A stretch of DNA of 64,000 nucleotides, from NCBI GenBank assembly GCA_009684515.1, contig WKKS01000003.1:186001-250000 (forward strand), read 5' to 3'. Shown piece after piece: positions 47,523-56,039 of this stretch. Origin of the DNA: Geobacter sp. GTDB taxonomy: Bacteria > Desulfobacterota > Desulfuromonadia > Geobacterales > Pseudopelobacteraceae. Made by a program: the position numbers and the translations under genes. The notes beneath the pieces are model-generated. The model did not search any database and was not told the origin of the DNA. It saw nothing but the letters and a program-made list of their open reading frames with translations. Position 1 is the first letter of the stretch. Each line of letters opens with the position of its first letter.

Positions 47523-47909
47523 CTAGTTGCCATTTCCGGAATCACTTAATAAATTGCTTATCTCCTCTATGATCACTGCTGACTTGAACGGTTTGTGCAG
47601 GTATGCGTTGGCGCCGCACGACAAACCCCGTTCGTGATCTTCCGGCGACTTCTTGGCCGTTAACATTACAATTGGCAAGTCAGCAGTACGCGGGTTATTC
47701 CGGATTTGGCGGCATATTTCGAAACCATCAATGTCGGGGAGCATTATGTCAAGAAGCACCAGGTTGAATTCTTCCGTAGCAAGTTTCTCAATAGCCATTT
47801 GACCTGTGTAGGCACCAACTACTGCAAAACCTTTTATGGTAAGAAGAATCGTTTCAAGCTTAAGAAGGCTTTCCTCATCCTCAACAATCAGTATTTTCTT
47901 TTTTTGCAT
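47523..47909 (-). CDS. Single-domain response regulator
   Basis: About 128 aa receiver: I-L-I-V-E-D-E-E-S near the start, phospho-Asp in L-L-D-I-M-L-P-D-I-D-G, T in M-L-T-A-K-K, and K in L-H-K-P-F. No output domain. ATG 47909 has GGGGGA upstream; ATG 47921, overlapping the preceding stop as TGATG, and GTG 47927 are alternatives. It lies between the two CheW genes, so it is a likely CheA target, phosphate sink or CheY-like output. Confidence 0.88.
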   Translation of the reverse strand: MQKKKILIVEDEESLLKLETILLTIKGFAVVGAYTGQMAIEKLATEEFNLVLLDIMLPDIDGFEICRQIRNNPRTADLPIVMLTAKKSPEDHERGLSCGANAYLHKPFKSAVIIEEISNLLSDSGNGN

Positions 47910-47920
47910 GTGTTCCCCCA

Positions 47921-48691
47921 TCAGCACAAGTGGATATCCGCAATACTTTCGAGGTTCAGGATAATTAATAATCTTCTTTCGGAACGTCCGATACCTAATA
48001 CAAAATCACGATTAATACCTTCCAGAATTGCCGGAGCAGGCTCGACCGCTTCTTTACTGATACGGACAACCTGAATCACTTCATCAACCAACAGACCGCT
48101 GAAAGAGTCATTGTTTTTAATAACAATTATTCGTTCTTTACCGGTAACATTTTCACGAAGCAAACCAAGACGTACCCGCATGTCTAAAATTGGAATTATT
48201 GTGCCGCGCAACGACAAGACACCCGTAACAAAAAGAGGTGCCCGTGGGACTTCCGTGACTTCACGCGGCTTAATAATTTCTTTTATATCCATTATGTTGA
48301 TGCCATACAGTTCATCTGACACCCTAAAACAAAGAAACTCAAGATCCGCAACAGAAACCTCGACCGAATAATCTTCATCTGCAAGAGCAATATCTTCATT
48401 GCAGCCAGCCGCGTGCCTGCCTGCCAGGATAACCTCAATTGGATCAATAGGAACTGATATCCGCTCAAGTTTATTATCTATGGAAGAAACATTTAACTCG
48501 CCACACTCTGAAACTAATACTGGAGTCGTTGTCTGAAACAATTCATCGTCTGGTGGAGATAAAATATTTGCATGTTTTTGTGTCACAGGCAGAATGGATT
48601 TGGACAAAGATTGCTGCTTCAGGACGTTCTGAGGCAATTGTTTCTCTGTCTGTTCCTGAAGCGATTTTTTTCTAATTTTAGCCAAATCCAT
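47921..48691 (-). CDS. CheW-domain protein with a long N-terminal extension
   Basis: 256 aa. Residues 1 to about 105 are low in structure and polar (K/Q/E-rich at the start). Residues about 110-256 form a CheW domain: F-R-V-S-D-E-L-Y-G-I-N-I-M-D-I-K-E-I-I, V-P-R-A-P-L-F-V-T-G-V-L-S-L-R-G-T-I-I-P-I. The extension could bind another cluster member or a distinct receptor class. It lies 10 nt after the ATPase gene and overlaps the start region of the response regulator. Confidence 0.85.
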   Translation of the reverse strand: MDLAKIRKKSLQEQTEKQLPQNVLKQQSLSKSILPVTQKHANILSPPDDELFQTTTPVLVSECGELNVSSIDNKLERISVPIDPIEVILAGRHAAGCNEDIALADEDYSVEVSVADLEFLCFRVSDELYGINIMDIKEIIKPREVTEVPRAPLFVTGVLSLRGTIIPILDMRVRLGLLRENVTGKERIIVIKNNDSFSGLLVDEVIQVVRISKEAVEPAPAILEGINRDFVLGIGRSERRLLIILNLESIADIHLC

Positions 48692-48701
48692 GCAAAACCG
48701 C

Positions 48702-49502
48702 CTAAATCATCAGTTCGTCTTTAATTTCGTTAATAATGTCCGAATCAATCAGTGCCGCATCACTCCCAAATGCCACCAGGAGAGCATTGGTTGCCATGGT
48801 ATTTATTTTGCGGGGAACACCGTTAGTCAATTCATGGATGCGTTGAACTGCGTCTGGAGTAAATAGTCCGGCAGAACCGCCAGCAGCCTCCAATCTGAAA
48901 TCAAGATACTCCATGATTTCATCCAGTGATAATGGCGGCAGATGGTAGTGCAGTGAAATTCTTTGCCTGAGAGGTTCAAACCGATTAGTTGACATTATCT
49001 GCCTGAGTTCCGGTTGTCCCATTATTACAACACCCAAAAGGTTCCGGTCGTCCAGTTGAAAATTTGTCAGAAGCCTTATTTCATCAAATACTTCATCATC
49101 CTTGATCATTTGTGCTTCATCTACTATTAAAACCGGGCAGACACCACAATTATTGAAAGCATAAACTGCAGTGTGAATCTGATCAATCAGGTCATCCTTG
49201 CTATCTGCAGGCTGGTCAATATCCAGTATTCTTGCAAAGGTGCGCAGAAACTCAATTGCATTAAGACGCGGGTTCACAATGTAACAAAATTTATATTTAT
49301 CTCCGAGTCTATCCATCATCGCTCGGGACAAAGTTGTTTTGCCGCAACCAATTTCACCCGTAAGAACAGCTATTTCACGTTCTCTGACTACAAACTCCAA
49401 CCTTGCAAGGGCCTCATCATGAACCCGGCTCAAAAAAAGAAAGCGAGGGTCAGGAGTCTTGCTGAATGGTTTTTCCAGGAATCCGAAGTAATTCTTATAC
49501 AT
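48702..49502 (-). CDS. ExeA/GspA-like AAA ATPase in a chemosensory cluster
   Basis: 266 aa. N-terminal Y-F-G-F-L-E-K-P-F-S-K-T-P-D-P-R-F-L-F-L-S signature of the ExeA/GspA family, Walker A G-E-I-G-C-G-K-T-T (about 50-58), Walker B V-L-I-V-D-E-A-Q, sensor region G-Q-P-E-L-R, and R-I-S-L-H-Y-H-L-P-P-L. A C-terminal AAA lid with G-V-P-R-K-I-N is present. ExeA-type ATPases remodel secretion or cell-wall-linked complexes. No peptidoglycan-binding domain or transmembrane segment is seen. The ATG is 5 nt after cheA. Its substrate in this cluster is unknown. Confidence 0.87.
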   Translation of the reverse strand: MYKNYFGFLEKPFSKTPDPRFLFLSRVHDEALARLEFVVREREIAVLTGEIGCGKTTLSRAMMDRLGDKYKFCYIVNPRLNAIEFLRTFARILDIDQPADSKDDLIDQIHTAVYAFNNCGVCPVLIVDEAQMIKDDEVFDEIRLLTNFQLDDRNLLGVVIMGQPELRQIMSTNRFEPLRQRISLHYHLPPLSLDEIMEYLDFRLEAAGGSAGLFTPDAVQRIHELTNGVPRKINTMATNALLVAFGSDAALIDSDIINEIKDELMI

Positions 49503-49507
49503 TATAG

Positions 49508-51616
49508 TCAGTTACCTGAACGCATTGTTTCATTAACGATGCCGCCAACATCGAGAACTAGTATAGTTCGCTGGTCTCCCAGGTCCGCAGCCCCGGAAAC
49601 TCCACGGAATGACTTAAAAGCTTCACCGAGTGATTTGATGACAATGTCCTGCTGGCCAAGAAGATCATCAACAACGATACCGAGTCGTTTTTCCGCAACT
49701 CCGACAACCACAACATAAAATTCTTGCGGAGGCTCAACGTCACGGCTTATGTCGAAATAACGTTCAAGTCGTAATAATGGCAAGGTTGACTCACGAAGCT
49801 GAATGACCTCCTTACGCTCGACCGTCATGATTTCTTTGTCTGTCATCAGCATTGATTCCAGTACCGAAGTAATCGGTAACGCGTATGTCCTGCCACTACA
49901 GCTGATTATCAAAGCTTTTATTATTGCAAGGGTGATCGGCAGAGTAATGATAAAGCGACTCCCCTCCCCTTTTCGGCTTTCAATATCAACCATACCTGAA
50001 ACAGCAGCTATGTTGTTTTTAACTACATCCATACCTACACCGCGACCGGAAACCTCGCTTACCTTATCAGCAGTCGAAAAGCCAGGCAGAAACAGAAAAT
50101 CAATCGCCTCACGGTCTGATACCGTACTGATGTCGTTTACCAAACCCTTTTGCAGGGCTTTGTTCTTAACTTTCTCAACGTCAATGCCGTTGCCATCATC
50201 CTCAACTTCAATGACGACATGATTTCCCTTTTGAAATGACGAGATTCTGATGGTTCCTTTCTCGTCCTTTCCCCGCGCTATACGAGTCTCACGGGTTTCT
50301 ATGCCATGGTCAATTGCATTGCGGATAATATGCATCATCGGGTCTGAAATATCCTCGACAATCAGTTTGTCGAGCTCGGTATCAGCGCCAAAAAACTTTA
50401 ATTCAACCTTTTTGCCCTGTTCTCTTGAAATTTTACGAACGATGCGCGACATTTTCTCGTACAGTTGGCCTACTGGGATCATTCGTATTTCCATGACCCC
50501 CTTTTGCAGGTCGGTCAGTTTTCTTTCCAGTCCTTTGGCCGCTTTTCCAAGTTCAATTGCCATCCTTGAGAAACCTTCGTTGCGCATTTTAGCAGTAACT
50601 CCCGCAATTGTGGAATGCGCCAGAACAAGTTCACCAACTATATTCATTAATTCATCAAGTTTACCGATATCTACACGAACGGTTCTGCTCATGCTTTTGG
50701 CACTTAAAACAGCATCATCGGCAACAGGTGTTGATGGCTGCAAAGGCTGAGGTTCAGGAGGACTTGAACTAACTGCAGCAACAGTGGACAGGCTTTTGAT
50801 TTCTGCAGAATGCGGTTGATCCGGAGTGGGCAATGTTTTGGACGCAACTGCTGGGGTACCCAGCTTACTGATTGAGACAGCATCACCTTCAACCAGTTTT
50901 TTCAGGTCTTCAAACTGGCGCGTAGAACCAAATAGTATTTCAAAATCAATGTGGGTCTCCATGTTTCCACCCACACTGGGTAAAGTACTTATGACTTCGC
51001 CGCAACTTTTCAACAGGTCTGTTATTGCAGATAATTCCTGATCGAAAGTACACAGATCAAATGAAGTGTGGACATTGAATATGGCACGTCCTTTGGAAAT
51101 ATTATCCAAAAGGCGGTGTTCCTCATATTCTGTTAACGCGCCCAAAATCTGTGCGGACAAACCAAGGGACTCCAAAGGAGAAGCACCGGCAACTTTTTCC
51201 GGTGGAGCCAATTGGGCATTGATTTTTGCAACGCATGTCGCAATTTCATTAGACATACTGTGGCTTTCACCCAAAGAAAGCATTCTCACAAGCGTTGTCA
51301 GAAGTTCATGAGCGTCAAAAAGTACCGGTATGAGCTGTTGGCTGAGAGGAATTTTACCCAGTCTTAGCCAGTCAAGCAAATTTTCAAGATTGTGGGCTAA
51401 TTCGGATATATCGGCAAAACCGAACATTCCTGCCAGGCCCTTTAAAGAGTGCGCACCCCTGAAGATTGAGTTCAATATATCAGGATTGAAATCACCACCT
51501 TCAGCCATATCGGAAAGATCTGCCAACTCGGTCGCGAGTTGCTCGACAATTTCCTCAGCTTCCGCTAAGAAATCTTTGATGGCTTTGTTATGTGCAGTTG
51601 CAGTCTGATCACTCAT
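49508..51616 (-). CDS. cheA: Chemotaxis-type histidine kinase CheA
   Basis: 702 aa. Hpt domain with phospho-accepting H56 in R-G-A-H-S-L-K-G-L, a second weaker P2-like region (about 150-270), dimerisation domain with D-E-L-M-N-I-V-G-E-L-V, HATPase domain with D-H-G-I-E-T and G-R-G-V-G-M-D-V-V, and a C-terminal CheW-like P5 domain. It phosphorylates CheY/CheB-type receivers on receptor signals. The gene is 19 nt after the upstream cheY and 5 nt before the ATPase gene. Confidence 0.96.
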   Translation of the reverse strand: MSDQTATAHNKAIKDFLAEAEEIVEQLATELADLSDMAEGGDFNPDILNSIFRGAHSLKGLAGMFGFADISELAHNLENLLDWLRLGKIPLSQQLIPVLFDAHELLTTLVRMLSLGESHSMSNEIATCVAKINAQLAPPEKVAGASPLESLGLSAQILGALTEYEEHRLLDNISKGRAIFNVHTSFDLCTFDQELSAITDLLKSCGEVISTLPSVGGNMETHIDFEILFGSTRQFEDLKKLVEGDAVSISKLGTPAVASKTLPTPDQPHSAEIKSLSTVAAVSSSPPEPQPLQPSTPVADDAVLSAKSMSRTVRVDIGKLDELMNIVGELVLAHSTIAGVTAKMRNEGFSRMAIELGKAAKGLERKLTDLQKGVMEIRMIPVGQLYEKMSRIVRKISREQGKKVELKFFGADTELDKLIVEDISDPMMHIIRNAIDHGIETRETRIARGKDEKGTIRISSFQKGNHVVIEVEDDGNGIDVEKVKNKALQKGLVNDISTVSDREAIDFLFLPGFSTADKVSEVSGRGVGMDVVKNNIAAVSGMVDIESRKGEGSRFIITLPITLAIIKALIISCSGRTYALPITSVLESMLMTDKEIMTVERKEVIQLRESTLPLLRLERYFDISRDVEPPQEFYVVVVGVAEKRLGIVVDDLLGQQDIVIKSLGEAFKSFRGVSGAADLGDQRTILVLDVGGIVNETMRSGN

Positions 51617-51635
51617 GAAAAGTCCTGACGGGTGG

Positions 51636-52016
51636 TTAGGGGATATTACTCAGGTATGTCTGAACCAACATTCGAAGGTGTGACGGATCAAATGGTTTTA
51701 TCAGGTATTCGTTTGCTCCAAGAAGCTTGCCTTTTTCAATATCTTTGGCACTTCCCTCGGTGGAAATTATAAAAACCGGAATGTGTGAGTAGTTAGGGTT
51801 GTTACGAAGATAACTGATAAACTCCAGCCCATTGATGTCTGGCATGTTTATATCAGTCAAAATCAAATCGACCTGTTCACGCGGCAGCAACCTTAATGCT
51901 TCAAAGCCGCTTGATGCTTCTACGATTCTGAAATCATCAAGAAGTTCAATTGAAGCTACAAGCATGGCTCGCATAGCAGCAGAATCGTCTGCAATTAAGA
52001 TAGTTTTTGTACTCAA
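51636..52016 (-). CDS. CheY-like response regulator
   Basis: 126 aa receiver with D10/D11, phospho-Asp D55 in L-T-D-I-N-M-P-D-I-N-G, S/T in I-I-S-T-E-G-S-A and K in L-I-K-P-F-D. The last residues end soon after the receiver, so there is no output domain. The start overlaps the stop of the DUF4388 gene by 4 bp. It directly precedes cheA and is the best candidate for the phosphorylated output of the system. Confidence 0.9.
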   Translation of the reverse strand: MSTKTILIADDSAAMRAMLVASIELLDDFRIVEASSGFEALRLLPREQVDLILTDINMPDINGLEFISYLRNNPNYSHIPVFIISTEGSAKDIEKGKLLGANEYLIKPFDPSHLRMLVQTYLSNIP

Positions 52017-53683
52017 GAGCTAACCCTTTCATGAAGTTGTTTTTCCAAAAAAGACTTCTCCATGGCGATGCCGGCCTGCGACAGAAATATTGCCAGTGAT
52101 TCTGTTTCCGCAATTGGATTTTTGCTCGGTTGGTTGTCGCCGTACAAAAATCCAATTAATCTGGACTTGCTGATAATAGGCCCGACAAAGACTTCGCCGG
52201 GAAGGCCACCTTCCAATTGCTCAAATATTTTTTTATCTACAGTTGTGAACGTCGGCTTAAAAGTAGCTGACTGTCCTGAAAGCTGGACGTTTTTAAATAT
52301 CGAATCCGCTTCCAAGGGAAAATGAATTGCACTGACGCGTTCGTCACCACTCATTTTGCCCCCGGAAATGCCGAACTGTCCGGAACCGTAGATCACGTTG
52401 TTCTCAGCTTTGAATACAATTGCCCGATCAAAAAACTCGGATGCAAATCTCAGCACAAGTAACAGGACACCGCCCTGCAAATCCGGATTGTTCAATTCCT
52501 CCAGCATACCACGCAATAGCGAAAGTCCACTGTTACTTGAGACAGGGTCAACATTGGAAGGAACATCATCATCCTCACCCATTTCAATGCGAAGTTCATC
52601 ACCAAGATTGTAACGTTCTTTACGATTGGTAACTTCAATTCTGTCTACTGAGCTTTGAATGTTTTGTAACAACTGGGAATTAAAAGATTGCAGGAGCGTT
52701 TGGTTGTTTATTTCAACCCTGCGTGGTTTTAAGAGAAAATGAAAACCAGCATCCCTGATTCTTGCTTCGGCATCGGCATGTTGATAATCCGAAATAACAA
52801 TAATTTTAAGGTCTGCGAAATTGTTATGCAGGAGTTCAAGAAGCTCGATTCCTCCCAATACTCCGGAACCGTCCATCTTGGGCATAATCAAATCTATCAC
52901 CACAATTGGAAGTATACCGCCTCGATGAAGTGAGTCCACTTTTATAAGTGTATCCTCACTGCGAGTCATGGCGTGTACTACACAACCGGATTCGGTCAAA
53001 CTATCTGTGATGGCTCTTAATGTGGGGCCATCATCATCTACAACAACGACTTGAGGAGGGGCTATGACCGAGTCATTAAGATTGGAATCCGGTGCTTCTA
53101 TAAGGTCAAAAGCCAGATTTATATCGGATTCATCAGAGTCGTCAGCCGCATAGTCAGTTTCAGCGGCATAGCGGTTCTCGTCAAGCATCCTTGTACCTTC
53201 CATGGCCAGAAACTGGGGATTAAGCCCCTGGTCCAGCATGAATTGCAAAGGATCCATTTTAGTGCCGTCAACTGTTTCTATGTCGTCTTTCACATCGAAA
53301 TTAAAAGAACCGTCCGCCCATGCAAATAGTGAGAATACTACATTCTCAATCTGTTCGCGTACAATTTCTTCAACTGTCTCTTGAGAAACTCCGAAGTTTT
53401 TTACTAATATAACACCCAGTAGTTCTTTAAAGCCGTGTTCCTGTTGAACTGAAAGTGCCTTGCGAATGACAGCAGGGTCAACAACATTCTTTTGTATTAA
53501 AACTTCGCCAAGACTTTGCTGGAAAGTGCTCGAAGAGGCCCTGACAACCTGACCTTTACGGAAAATGATTGAACCTTCCCTGCTCCTGCTGTGGAGGGAA
53601 AGAACCCCGGTCTTTCTGCTGAGACTGACAATCTGCAGAATTTCGCCAAGTCCAAGATCTTCGAGGTTACCTACTAGGCTCAT
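52013..53683 (-). CDS. DUF4388-receiver-GAF protein
   Basis: 556 aa. Residues about 3-130 match DUF4388/PATAN (G-N-L-E-D-L-G-L-G-E-I-L-Q-I, G-S-I-I-F-R-K-G-Q-V-V-R-A). Residues about 212-325 are a receiver with phospho-Asp D264 in V-I-D-L-I-M-P-K-M-D-G and K319. The last 170 residues look GAF-like. PATAN domains are linked to protein interaction in taxis and pili control. It is the first gene of the run, 108 nt from der, with a promoter-like sequence in that gap. Mode of action is unknown. Confidence 0.85.
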   Translation of the reverse strand: MSLVGNLEDLGLGEILQIVSLSRKTGVLSLHSRSREGSIIFRKGQVVRASSSTFQQSLGEVLIQKNVVDPAVIRKALSVQQEHGFKELLGVILVKNFGVSQETVEEIVREQIENVVFSLFAWADGSFNFDVKDDIETVDGTKMDPLQFMLDQGLNPQFLAMEGTRMLDENRYAAETDYAADDSDESDINLAFDLIEAPDSNLNDSVIAPPQVVVVDDDGPTLRAITDSLTESGCVVHAMTRSEDTLIKVDSLHRGGILPIVVIDLIMPKMDGSGVLGGIELLELLHNNFADLKIIVISDYQHADAEARIRDAGFHFLLKPRRVEINNQTLLQSFNSQLLQNIQSSVDRIEVTNRKERYNLGDELRIEMGEDDDVPSNVDPVSSNSGLSLLRGMLEELNNPDLQGGVLLLVLRFASEFFDRAIVFKAENNVIYGSGQFGISGGKMSGDERVSAIHFPLEADSIFKNVQLSGQSATFKPTFTTVDKKIFEQLEGGLPGEVFVGPIISKSRLIGFLYGDNQPSKNPIAETESLAIFLSQAGIAMEKSFLEKQLHERVSS

Positions 53684-53725
53684 GCTGCACTGATCCTAAG
53701 CTGTATGCGGAATAAAAACAGCTGA

Positions 53726-53754
53726 ATAGTACCGTAACGGTAATAACAAGTAAA
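53726..53754 (-). promoter_or_regulatory. Promoter of the chemosensory cluster with embedded palindrome
   Basis: Minus-strand TTTACT (53754-53749) and TACTAT (53731-53726) are spaced by 17 bp. The spacer and -10 edge hold the palindrome TACCGT-A-ACGGTA (53730-53742), a candidate operator. It is the only likely promoter seen in the long minus-strand run to holA. Confidence 0.45.
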
Positions 53755-53791
53755 GCCTTTATAGCCCGTTTCAGGTTCTGCCCGAGGCAGA

Positions 53792-55126
53792 TTATGAGCG
53801 AGATGAAGATGATGTTTTGTCTCTTCCGCGGAACATTATTCGCAAAGGAACCCCATCAAATCCGAAGGCTTCACGAAACTTGTTAATAAGATAACGTTCG
53901 TAAGAATAGTGGATGTTTTCAGGCTGGTTAGTGAAAATCACAAATGCGGGTGGACGGGTGGCTACCTGGGTGGCGAAATAGAATTTAACTCTGCGGCCGT
54001 GTGACAGCGGAGCGTGATGGGCGTCAGTCGCTGCATTGAAAACCTGCACTAACTCGGAAGTCGAGACTCGTTTGCAAAACTGTTCCATTACTGCATCAAC
54101 TGTTGATATGATTTTGCCGGTACGCTGTCCGGTCTTAGCCGATACGCAGACAATTGGAGCATATGCTAAATATTTGAAACCGGTCCTGATTTTTTCTATG
54201 TAAATGCCAAGAGTCGCATTGTCTTTTTCCAGGAGATCCCACTTGTTTATAACAAAAACACACCCTTTGCCGGCTTCGTGAATATATCCTGCTATGCGCT
54301 CATCCTGCTCGGTAACGCCCTCCTCGGCATCTATCACCATTAACACCACATCGGCCTTCTCGATGCTGCGCAGAGCATCACAAACGCTGTACTTCTCGAG
54401 TTTTTCAGTGGTTTTGCCCTTGCGGCGAATTCCGGCCGTATCGACAAGAACATAGGGCTTCTTATTGCAGGTAAATGGTGTGTCAACCGAATCACGGGTA
54501 GTGCCGGCGGTTGGGTTAGCCACAACCCGTTCATAGCCCAGAAGCCTGTTGACCAATGATGATTTGCCGACATTCGGGCGTCCAACAACCGCAATGCGGG
54601 TAACATTCTCCCCGGCATCGGAAGCATCGGCGGGTGGGAAAACCTCGATAATGCTCTCTACCAGATCTATAACTCCACGGTTGTGTTCGGCTGAGATGGT
54701 ATAAAGCTGATCGACACCCAGCGAATAGAATTCCATCGAATCATTTTCCAGTTTTTCGCCGTCAACCTTGTTGATTACATAAAATACAGGCTTTTTGACA
54801 CGGCGCAGCATATCTGCTACCTCGATGTCGGCCGGAGTCAAACCGCTTCTGGCATCCATCATGAAGATGATTACATCCGCTTCTTCGATTGCCAGTCGTG
54901 ACTGCTCGCGCATCTGCTGCAACAGGCGGTTTTCGGTCACAGGCTCAAAGCCACCTGTATCAATCAGGATAAATGGCTTATCAAAACGGTTAATGTCAGC
55001 GTAATTGCGATCTCGTGTCACACCGGGTGTGTCGTCTACGATTGCACGGCGATGTCCCAAGAGGCGATTGAAGAAAGTTGATTTGCCCACATTGGGGCGT
55101 CCTACAATTGCTACTAACGGTTTCAT
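53792..55126 (-). CDS. der: Ribosome assembly GTPase Der (EngA)
   Basis: 444 aa with two tandem GTPase domains: G-R-P-N-V-G-K-S-T at about residues 8-16 and G-R-P-N-V-G-K-S-S at about 185, each with N-K-x-D (N-K-V-D, N-K-W-D) motifs, and a C-terminal KH-like domain. Der acts in 50S subunit assembly. Its start overlaps the era stop by 4 bp. Confidence 0.97.
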   Translation of the reverse strand: MKPLVAIVGRPNVGKSTFFNRLLGHRRAIVDDTPGVTRDRNYADINRFDKPFILIDTGGFEPVTENRLLQQMREQSRLAIEEADVIIFMMDARSGLTPADIEVADMLRRVKKPVFYVINKVDGEKLENDSMEFYSLGVDQLYTISAEHNRGVIDLVESIIEVFPPADASDAGENVTRIAVVGRPNVGKSSLVNRLLGYERVVANPTAGTTRDSVDTPFTCNKKPYVLVDTAGIRRKGKTTEKLEKYSVCDALRSIEKADVVLMVIDAEEGVTEQDERIAGYIHEAGKGCVFVINKWDLLEKDNATLGIYIEKIRTGFKYLAYAPIVCVSAKTGQRTGKIISTVDAVMEQFCKRVSTSELVQVFNAATDAHHAPLSHGRRVKFYFATQVATRPPAFVIFTNQPENIHYSYERYLINKFREAFGFDGVPLRIMFRGRDKTSSSSRS

Positions 55127-56013
55127 TCGTATCCCAACTCTCTCAATTTGGAGGGGCGTTCACTCCAGTTTTCAACAACTTTGACAAATAACTCTAAAAA
55201 CACTTTGGTATCAAGAAGCCGTTCGATGTCCTGACGGGCCTGGCTGCCGATTTTCTTCAACATCTCGCCCCGCTTGCCGATGATGATACCCTTCTGGGTG
55301 TCGCGCTCCAGCATAATGGCCGCCGATATGGCAATCACGCCGTTTGCTCGTTCGATAAAGCTTTCGACAACTACCGCTGTGGAATAGGGAACTTCGTCAC
55401 GGGTAAGGCGAAAAATCTTTTCGCGGATCATCTCGGCCACGATAAACTTCTCTGGCATATCTGTCAGAATATCATCCGGAAACATGGGCGGTCCTTCAGG
55501 GAGATAACTTGTGATAACAGAAACAAGATGTTCAACACCGTCCCCGCTGCCAGCCGATATCGGAATTATTTCCTTGAAAGGATGTAGGGCAGAAAACGCC
55601 GCAATTTTTTCAAGCAACAGGTTCTTGTCTGAGATCAAATCCACTTTGTTAAGGACCAGTACAATCGGCGTAGTGACTTTTTTCAGGACATCAGAGACAA
55701 AAGCAGCATCGGCCTGCCCGGTGGCATCCACCACCCATAGCAACAGATCAACCCCGCTGATTGCCGATCTGGCAACATCAACCATGCTTTTGTTCAAGCG
55801 TGAACGCCCGGCGTGAATACCGGGTGTGTCGATAAATACAATCTGTCCGTCAGGAATGTTATGAATTCCTTGAATGCGGTTACGGGTGGTTTGCGGCTTG
55901 TCGGAAGTTATGACTATTTTTTCACCGATAATGCGGTTCAAAAGTGTCGACTTCCCCACATTCGGCCGACCAATTATTGAGACATAACCTGAAGTACTTT
56001 TTTTGTTTATCAT
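55123..56013 (-). CDS. era: GTPase Era
   Basis: 296 aa from ATG 56013. G1 G-R-P-N-V-G-K-S-T, the effector R-N-R-I-Q-G-I, D-T-P-G-I-H, and N-K-V-D are seen, followed by a KH domain with G-I-I-I-G-K-R-G. Era binds the 3' end of 16S rRNA in 30S maturation. TTG 56028 is an alternative start. It is 27-40 nt after glnS and overlaps der by 4 bp. Confidence 0.96.
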   Translation of the reverse strand: MINKKSTSGYVSIIGRPNVGKSTLLNRIIGEKIVITSDKPQTTRNRIQGIHNIPDGQIVFIDTPGIHAGRSRLNKSMVDVARSAISGVDLLLWVVDATGQADAAFVSDVLKKVTTPIVLVLNKVDLISDKNLLLEKIAAFSALHPFKEIIPISAGSGDGVEHLVSVITSYLPEGPPMFPDDILTDMPEKFIVAEMIREKIFRLTRDEVPYSTAVVVESFIERANGVIAISAAIMLERDTQKGIIIGKRGEMLKKIGSQARQDIERLLDTKVFLELFVKVVENWSERPSKLRELGYE

Positions 56014-56039
56014 GTAGTTAGATACCAATCTTTCAAGTT

